A DNA stretch of 64,000 nucleotides from Sedimentitalea sp042687825 (GTDB taxonomy: Bacteria; Pseudomonadota; Alphaproteobacteria; Rhodobacterales; Rhodobacteraceae), in the NCBI RefSeq assembly GCF_042687825.1, contig NZ_JBHUQE010000016.1, positions 10,447 through 74,446 on the forward strand, written 5' to 3'. The notes beneath the pieces were generated by a model, which did not search any database, had not been told where the DNA came from, and saw only the letters and a list, made by a program, of their open reading frames with translations. Below are positions 58,345-64,000 of the stretch, in pieces. A program made the translations under genes and the position numbers. Positions within the stretch are counted from its first letter, which is position 1. The number at the start of each line of letters is the position of its first letter.

Positions 58345-59886
58345 TCAAAGGACGCCGAACAACCACAGCCCCAAACTGACGAGAGCCGACAACAGGCCGC
58401 TGACAGTCAAGCCAAGACGAGCGGTCTTGAATTCCCTGCTGTCAAATATTCTGGCACCGGTTTCACAGGCTTGGTCAAAGCGCAGTTTCATTTTGGCCGC
58501 TCGATTGAAAATGCGGGTCGCCTCGTCCGCCCCGGGCAAGGGCGGCGCGCCGCTGATCAGGGGTTGCGTTGCATCGTTTATCAGTGCCGGAATATCCTGC
58601 GCGAAATCCTGCTGCATTGTGCTTTCGCTCAGATTTGTCAGCAACGGCAGCGCGTCTTCCAGCAATTCTGCACCCTCGGGACCCAATTCGCGCATTTTCT
58701 GCGTGGCGATGATGTTGCGGTTATTGGCGACGTCCGGGTGTTGCGCACGGATTGCCAGCGCGCCTTCTTGCACGGCTTCGAGCAGGGCAAGGTTGTCTTC
58801 GCTTTCGGCGAGTTCGTGGGTGTCCCCGATCTGACGCCGCAAGCTGGCCGCGACCGAGGTGTAGTCCATCTCGATGCGCTGCGGGTCATTGGCGTATTGC
58901 GTGTTGGCGCGCCTCAGCACTCGAATTTCGTGACTGTCCTGCCGCAGCCCGTTCTGCCCCAGTAGGGCATCCTCGATTGCATCATCGGCGCGCGCGATCA
59001 TCGCGCCAAGGAGTGCCGGGTTTTCAATGGGAATCGGATCGACCCGAAACTTGCCGGTCTCCACGTTCAGTTCCACGGTTTCAGCCAGAGGGGCTTTGTC
59101 GCGAAGAAACGTTGCCTTTATTTCCTCGATCCGAGCGGCAACCACCTTTGGTCCGGCGTCCCATTCGGCTTCGGTAACACTAGCCGCAATTCGCTGGCTC
59201 AAGGCCCAAGGCAAGGGGCGACCGTAGAGGATGGCCTCGTACCATTCCAGCCAGAAGCCCCATTTTTCCGGGGCGGCCTGCATCGCGCGTTTCATTCGGT
59301 CCCAGAGCTTGGCAAGGCCCGGTGGCATCGTGTCATTTGGCCATAGTGGTGACCAATCTCCTGGACTGACCGCATCGTGCTCGGCAGCGGCGAAGCTGGC
59401 GCCGTAAGCAGAAGGGAAGAGGGACATATCACAAGGAGGGTGGGGAGTTTTCGAATAGGGAACGCGGTTGGCTCGCTCGGTCGCAAGGTAGAATTGAAGG
59501 GCTGGTTCCCCCGCTGCACCAAGCATTTCAAGGGTAAAATGGGCGGACCTGCCAAGACCCATGGCGGTGTTTTCGTTTTCGTTCTCTGCGTTGCCGATCG
59601 CGCCCGAGGCGGAGTACAGGGCGGTGGCCGCACGCCATGAACTGTAATCGTCTACGGCTGTTTCCTTGTCTGTTCCAGACGCGGAATCGGTCGTTGCAGC
59701 CGTAATAGTCAACAACGCACGGAAAAAGACCGGCGTGAGCGAGTCAAATGAATTCTCTGGCAAAGCGCCAAGCTTTGGGAGCGCCCTTAGAACGCAGCGT
59801 GCGGCAAACCAGACACGCACCTGGTATGGCTGTGTTTCCAACCATTTCTGTGCGCTTTCCTCGCTTGTGATCTTTGCCTGCACCAT
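58345..59886 (-). CDS. Tail-anchored helical protein of unknown function
   Basis: This 513-residue protein is mostly helical. The N-terminal ~35 residues contain EESAQKWLETQPYQVRVWF, a Trp/Pro-marked helix that I have the impression recurs at the N-termini of otherwise unrelated alphaproteobacterial accessory proteins. The C-terminal 28 residues form one membrane helix (LGLTVSGLLSALVSLGLWLF), so the protein is probably tail-anchored with its bulk in the cytosol. It follows the 590-residue membrane protein by 109 bases on the same strand. GC is lower than in neighbours. Confidence 0.65.
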   Translation of the reverse strand: MVQAKITSEESAQKWLETQPYQVRVWFAARCVLRALPKLGALPENSFDSLTPVFFRALLTITAATTDSASGTDKETAVDDYSSWRAATALYSASGAIGNAENENENTAMGLGRSAHFTLEMLGAAGEPALQFYLATERANRVPYSKTPHPPCDMSLFPSAYGASFAAAEHDAVSPGDWSPLWPNDTMPPGLAKLWDRMKRAMQAAPEKWGFWLEWYEAILYGRPLPWALSQRIAASVTEAEWDAGPKVVAARIEEIKATFLRDKAPLAETVELNVETGKFRVDPIPIENPALLGAMIARADDAIEDALLGQNGLRQDSHEIRVLRRANTQYANDPQRIEMDYTSVAASLRRQIGDTHELAESEDNLALLEAVQEGALAIRAQHPDVANNRNIIATQKMRELGPEGAELLEDALPLLTNLSESTMQQDFAQDIPALINDATQPLISGAPPLPGADEATRIFNRAAKMKLRFDQACETGARIFDSREFKTARLGLTVSGLLSALVSLGLWLFGVL

Positions 59887-59995
59887 TGTCTTTGAACTGC
59901 CTCAAACTCACTTCCGTGCCACTTTTTCAGACCTAGAGTTTGAGCGCAATTTTATTGGCGCAGTGAAACTCGAACCGTGGTTTCGTGCGTAAATT

Positions 59996-61768
59996 TCAAT
60001 CCTGGGTGATGAACCATTTCTTGGCCCGCTCCCAGATTTCGGCGCTGTAGACAGCGCCGACGAGGCAGGCGCCGAAGACCACATAGGGGTTGGGGTCGTT
60101 GCCCGATTGCGAGGCGATCGCCAAGCCGCCATAGGCGCCGACATAGACCACGATGGCGGCGCAAAAGCCCGAAAAGACGACGGTGGCGATGCGGGCCATG
60201 TCGAATTCCTCGCGCCCGCCGGATTTCACGAACTGCGCCACCAGCGCCCCCAGCAGGCCGAACCCGATCAGGCCGGTGATCAGCGTGACCTCCATGGATT
60301 CGGTGCGCAGCAGCCAGCTGGCGGCCAGCCCGACAACCCCCAGATACGAACCGTAGTCGCGCCGGCTGGGCGGTGAATAGCTGATCGCCGCACTGCTGTT
60401 GCATTGGCTGTCGGCCTGCCGCAGCAGATCGCGGATCGCCCGTTCCTCTTCGGCCAGACTGCGGTCGGCGCGTTCCAGCATGCGATCGACCCCGTCCGGG
60501 GTGCCATCGACCCCGTCGCGCATCACCGATCCCAGGATATCCACCGCGTCGGCATAGCGTCGCTCGGCGGCCTCGACGGCGATGTCGCACCGGCTGATGG
60601 TGCCGTACACGTCGGTCACGACGAATTGGTACCAGTTGCGCAGATCCAGGAAATGCCGGTTGGCTTCGCGCTTGCCGCGACGCACGTCGATCTCGGATTC
60701 ATAGGCGATGGCCGCGGCGTCCAGCTGGTTGCGCGCGGTCTGCGCGGCATTGGCCCGCAACTGGGTCTGGGACAGACGCACGGAATTCAGATTGGCCTCG
60801 ATGTCGACGGTCACGCGCCGCATGTAAAGCAGCCATTCGGCCGAGGACGGTGCCATCTGCCGCGCCTGCCCGTTCTGGTCCGGGGGCAGCACGGCCTCTT
60901 CGGCAAACAGCGCGGACAGGGATTTCTCGCTGCCCGGATAGGGCGATGCCTGACCCGGCCTGCTGGGCAGCATGGTCGCCAGCGTGGTTTTCAGATCTTC
61001 GGCGGGGCGGGGCGGTTCGGTGGTGTCCTCGCTGAGCAGCGGAACCGCCAGAATGGCGCTGAGCGTCAGGTAGATGGCAAAGAAGGCAACGGCACCATAG
61101 GCCAGCCAGAACTGTTCTTTCGCCTGCAGATCCGAGCGGACGCGGGAACTGACGATGGCGACAATCACAAAGACGGCGACGGCGGCGACCATGGTGACCG
61201 GGTCCAGACGCCCCAGACCGGAATCGCCGAACACACCGATGGCCACCATGCGGATGGTGGCGGCGGCATCGGAAAAGAACCCGGCCACGCAGCTGCTGTC
61301 GATGACGCTGTTGCGCAGCGCGGTGTTGTTCTCGATACACAGCATGCCGTTGCGGAACGAGGCCATGATGTCGCCAGGCACGTCGGAAAACAGACCGATG
61401 ATCAGGGATGCTGTCACCGCGTACAGGTCCTTGAGCAGGGAGCCGAAGAAGAACGCCGTGGCGACCAGTCCGAACAGCCGGTTCAGGGGTTGGGTGCCGC
61501 GCACCGAAGGGGCGTTCAGCAGGCTGCGCAAGGCCCAGGTCACCGCCAGTACGAGCAGCCAATAGAGCAGGACAACGATAAAGACGGTAAAGCTGAGCGA
61601 GGTGATCAAGAGTACGATGTCGATCGCCTGCAGCGCAAAGGGCGGTGCCATCGTGTTGGCGAACTCATCCGCCCAAAGACCGATGCCCAGCCGGGCAATC
61701 AACAGAATCGCCGACAGCAGGATGAACATAACGCCGAAAAAGCGCAGCGACCGCAGCAAAATGGTCAT
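59996..61768 (-). CDS. Large polytopic membrane protein of unknown function
   Basis: This 590-residue protein has about six N-terminal transmembrane segments to residue ~270 and about three C-terminal ones (510-580, LITGLIGFGLLGALVA). Between them lies a ~230-residue soluble region with a coiled coil (about 320-380) and a helical bundle (RMLERADRSLAEEERAIRDL). Two Cys in the middle (GMLCIENN, DSSCVAG) may be periplasmic. No family is recognised. It precedes the tail-anchored protein on the same strand and is divergent from lepA. Confidence 0.7.
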   Translation of the reverse strand: MTILLRSLRFFGVMFILLSAILLIARLGIGLWADEFANTMAPPFALQAIDIVLLITSLSFTVFIVVLLYWLLVLAVTWALRSLLNAPSVRGTQPLNRLFGLVATAFFFGSLLKDLYAVTASLIIGLFSDVPGDIMASFRNGMLCIENNTALRNSVIDSSCVAGFFSDAAATIRMVAIGVFGDSGLGRLDPVTMVAAVAVFVIVAIVSSRVRSDLQAKEQFWLAYGAVAFFAIYLTLSAILAVPLLSEDTTEPPRPAEDLKTTLATMLPSRPGQASPYPGSEKSLSALFAEEAVLPPDQNGQARQMAPSSAEWLLYMRRVTVDIEANLNSVRLSQTQLRANAAQTARNQLDAAAIAYESEIDVRRGKREANRHFLDLRNWYQFVVTDVYGTISRCDIAVEAAERRYADAVDILGSVMRDGVDGTPDGVDRMLERADRSLAEEERAIRDLLRQADSQCNSSAAISYSPPSRRDYGSYLGVVGLAASWLLRTESMEVTLITGLIGFGLLGALVAQFVKSGGREEFDMARIATVVFSGFCAAIVVYVGAYGGLAIASQSGNDPNPYVVFGACLVGAVYSAEIWERAKKWFITQD

Positions 61769-61904
61769 TTGAAAAAACCTTTGGGGTCAAACACCGTTAT
61801 GCTAGCACGCTTTGGGATTCGCGCAACTTTCACGGGCGCTCCGATCCGCCCCGACCCGGTTTTGCCAATTGACCAGCGCCCGAAGCTGCGACATATCCCG
61901 ATCC

Positions 61905-63704
61905 ATGACAGACCTCGCACATATCCGCAATTTCTCGATCGTCGCTCATATCGATCACGGTAAATCGACGTTGGCCGACCGCCTGATCCAGGAGACGGGC
62001 ACGGTGGCTGGGCGCGACATGAAGGAACAGCTGCTCGATGCCATGGATATCGAGCGCGAGCGCGGCATCACCATCAAGGCCAACACGGTCCGTATCGACT
62101 ATAAGGCGGACAACGGCGAGCAATATGTGCTGAACCTGATCGACACGCCGGGCCATGTGGACTTTGCCTACGAGGTCAGCCGCTCGATGCGCGCGGTCGA
62201 AGGGTCGCTGCTGGTCGTGGACAGCACCCAGGGGGTCGAGGCGCAGACGCTGGCCAATGTCTATCAGGCGATCGACGCCGATCACGAGATCGTGCCGGTC
62301 CTGAACAAGATCGACCTGCCCGCCACCGACTGCGACCGGGTGGCCGAACAGATCGAGGATGTGATCGGCATCGACGCCACCGGCGCCATCCGGGTCAGCG
62401 CCAAGACCGGCGTCGGCATCCACGAAACGCTCGAGGCCATCGTCCACCACCTGCCCGCGCCCAAGGGCGACCGTGACGCGCCGCTCAAGGCGATGCTGGT
62501 GGACAGCTGGTACGACGCCTATCTGGGGGTGATCGTTCTGGTGCGCATCATGGACGGGGTTCTGAAAAAGGGCGACCGGGTCAAGATGATGCAGAACGGC
62601 TCGTTGCATCTGGTGGACCGTATCGGCGTATTCCGCCCGCAGATGCAGCCGGTCGACGAACTGGGGCCGGGCGAGATCGGATTTCTGACGGCCAGTATCA
62701 AGCAGGTGCGCGACACCCGGGTCGGTGACACGATCACACACGAGAAAAAGGGCTGCGACACCGCGTTGCCGGGGTTCAAGCCCAGCCAGCCGGTGGTGTT
62801 CTGCGGTCTCTTCCCGGTGGATTCAGCCGAGTTCGAGGACCTGCGCGACGCCATCGACAAGCTGGCCCTGAACGACGCCTCGTTTTCCTATGAAATGGAA
62901 ACCTCGGCGGCGCTGGGGTTTGGTTTCCGCTGCGGTTTCCTGGGGCTGCTGCACCTCGAGGTCGTGCGCGACCGGATCGAGCGGGAATACGATATCGACC
63001 TGATCACCACCGCGCCCAGCGTGGTCTATCACATCCACATGCGCGACGGCACCATGACCGAGCTGCACAACCCCGCCGACATGCCGGACCTGACCCATGT
63101 GGATCACCTGGAGGAACCGCGCATCAAGGCGACCATTCTGGTGCCCGATGAATATCTGGGCGACGTGCTGAAACTGTGCCAGGACCGGCGCGGCATCCAG
63201 ATGGACCTGACCTATGCCGGGTCCCGCGCGATGGTGGTCTATGACCTGCCGCTGAACGAGGTGGTATTCGATTTCTACGACCGGCTGAAATCGGTGACCA
63301 AGGGCTATGCGTCCTTTGACTATCAACTGACCGAATACCGGCAGGACAATCTGGTCAAGATGTCGGTCCTGGTGAACGAAGAGCCCGTCGATGCCCTGTC
63401 GATGATGGTGCATCGCGACCGCGCCGAGGCCCGTGGCCGGGCGATGGTCGAGAAACTCAAGGACCTGATCCCGCGCCACATGTTCAAGATCCCGATCCAG
63501 GCCGCCATCGGCGGCAAGGTCATCGCCCGCGAGACCCTGAGCGCGATGCGCAAGGACGTGACCGCCAAATGCTATGGCGGTGACGCGACCCGCAAGAAAA
63601 AGCTGCTGGAAAAGCAGAAAAAGGGCAAAAAGAAAATGCGCCAGTTCGGCAAGGTGGACATACCTCAAGAGGCGTTTATTTCAGCGTTGAAGATGGATGG
63701 GTAA
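61905..63704 (+). CDS. lepA: Translation elongation factor 4 (back-translocase)
   Basis: This 599-residue GTPase has G1 AHIDHGKST (14-22), G3 DTPGHVDF and G4 NKID. The C-terminal LepA-specific domain ends KKRMRQFGKVD-like. The ATG at 61905 begins the canonical MTDLAHIRNFSIVAHIDHG. The longer frame to 61812 is rejected. Its stop overlaps the next ATG by one base (TAATG). Confidence 0.97.
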   Translation: MTDLAHIRNFSIVAHIDHGKSTLADRLIQETGTVAGRDMKEQLLDAMDIERERGITIKANTVRIDYKADNGEQYVLNLIDTPGHVDFAYEVSRSMRAVEGSLLVVDSTQGVEAQTLANVYQAIDADHEIVPVLNKIDLPATDCDRVAEQIEDVIGIDATGAIRVSAKTGVGIHETLEAIVHHLPAPKGDRDAPLKAMLVDSWYDAYLGVIVLVRIMDGVLKKGDRVKMMQNGSLHLVDRIGVFRPQMQPVDELGPGEIGFLTASIKQVRDTRVGDTITHEKKGCDTALPGFKPSQPVVFCGLFPVDSAEFEDLRDAIDKLALNDASFSYEMETSAALGFGFRCGFLGLLHLEVVRDRIEREYDIDLITTAPSVVYHIHMRDGTMTELHNPADMPDLTHVDHLEEPRIKATILVPDEYLGDVLKLCQDRRGIQMDLTYAGSRAMVVYDLPLNEVVFDFYDRLKSVTKGYASFDYQLTEYRQDNLVKMSVLVNEEPVDALSMMVHRDRAEARGRAMVEKLKDLIPRHMFKIPIQAAIGGKVIARETLSAMRKDVTAKCYGGDATRKKKLLEKQKKGKKKMRQFGKVDIPQEAFISALKMDG

Positions 63705-64000
63705 TGTTTGAGAAACAGGAAATCTCGGATCACGAGGTTGTTCGCCTAAGAGAATTGGATGAAGGTCAACGGCTAGACTTCAAGTCAGCTAGAATTTCCG
63801 CGGCAAAGTTGTCTCAGAGTTTGTCCGCTCTATCCAACACAGATGGTGGTGAATTGTTTGTTGGGATAGAGGACGACAGACGCTGGATTGGCTTTGACAA
63901 CTTAGAGGCCGCAAATCCAATTGCATCTGTGATTTGCGACGTTTTTCCCGTCGAAGACTATGTCTCGTGTGTTTTTTTGGGCCTTGTTGCACAAATCGGC
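63704..64000 (+). CDS. AlbA_2 (Schlafen-type) domain protein, 5' part, running into an insertion sequence
   Basis: The open frame of 99 codons begins at an ATG overlapping the lepA stop. Residues about 20-57 carry the AlbA_2 signature: acidic LDFKSAR, then SALSNTDGGELFVGIEDD. In this family the domain binds nucleic acid or nucleotides and is common in regulators and defence proteins. GC drops sharply relative to lepA. The last ~20 bases look like an insertion-sequence end, so the gene is probably interrupted and not functional as read. Confidence 0.75.
   Translation, partial: MFEKQEISDHEVVRLRELDEGQRLDFKSARISAAKLSQSLSALSNTDGGELFVGIEDDRRWIGFDNLEAANPIASVICDVFPVEDYVSCVFLGLVAQIG
63980..64000 (+). 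mobile_element. Probable terminal repeat of an IS5-family insertion sequence at the right edge
   Basis: GGCCTTGTTGCACAAATC (63980-63997) closely resembles the terminal inverted repeats of IS5/IS903-group elements (GGCTTTGTTGAATAAATC type). It interrupts the AlbA_2 gene. Only the first bases are in the window, so transposase and target duplication cannot be seen. Confidence 0.6.

Overview
The window comes from a high-GC alphaproteobacterium of the Rhodobacteraceae/Roseobacteraceae group. The evidence is the gene order fabA-fabB-fabI beside irr, rpsA-ihfB-lapA-trpF, and a SAM/SAH-type riboswitch in front of metK, a class known from Rhodobacterales. It is draft sequence: one N at 52634 joins two copies of the same 126 bases.

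Region 1 (1 to about 13,880) is an integrated phage-like element entering from the left edge. Its integrase end abuts the 5' half of a tRNA-Gly(CCC) gene that is cut at the anticodon stem. From that end leftwards it carries a tyrosine integrase, an operator-rich promoter, an AlpA-type regulator, a primase-helicase, a 610-base regulatory gap, and a tight minus-strand operon (portal, helix-turn-helix proteins, coiled-coil protein, small terminase, large terminase in two ORFs). Beyond a bidirectional terminator lie accessory genes: an ADP-ribosyltransferase-like protein, a DUF3489-like protein and a PIN-like protein running off the edge. No capsid, protease or tail gene is visible, so the element looks like a phage satellite or a reduced prophage.

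Region 2 (14,041 to 43,957) is ordinary chromosome: unsaturated fatty acid synthesis (fabA, fabB, fabI), iron control (irr), tRNA modification and RNA metabolism (miaB, phoH, ybeY, trmB, pth), an envelope group (corC-like, lnt), metK with its riboswitch, aroA-cmk-rpsA-ihfB-lapA, trpF and trpB, and rplY.

Region 3 (43,958 to 46,562) is a lower-GC insert between rplY and trpA. It carries one large membrane-anchored pentapeptide-repeat protein flanked by about 350 bases of empty sequence on each side.

Region 4 (46,563 to 63,704) returns to backbone: trpA, a class III nucleotide cyclase, ychF, hrpB, meaB, rpmB, a copper-handling pair, a sirtuin, a LysR regulator and lepA. Two large uncharacterised membrane-associated proteins (58,345 to 61,768) sit in front of lepA. 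Directly after lepA a low-GC AlbA_2-domain gene begins, and at the very edge it runs into a sequence like an IS5-family terminal repeat.
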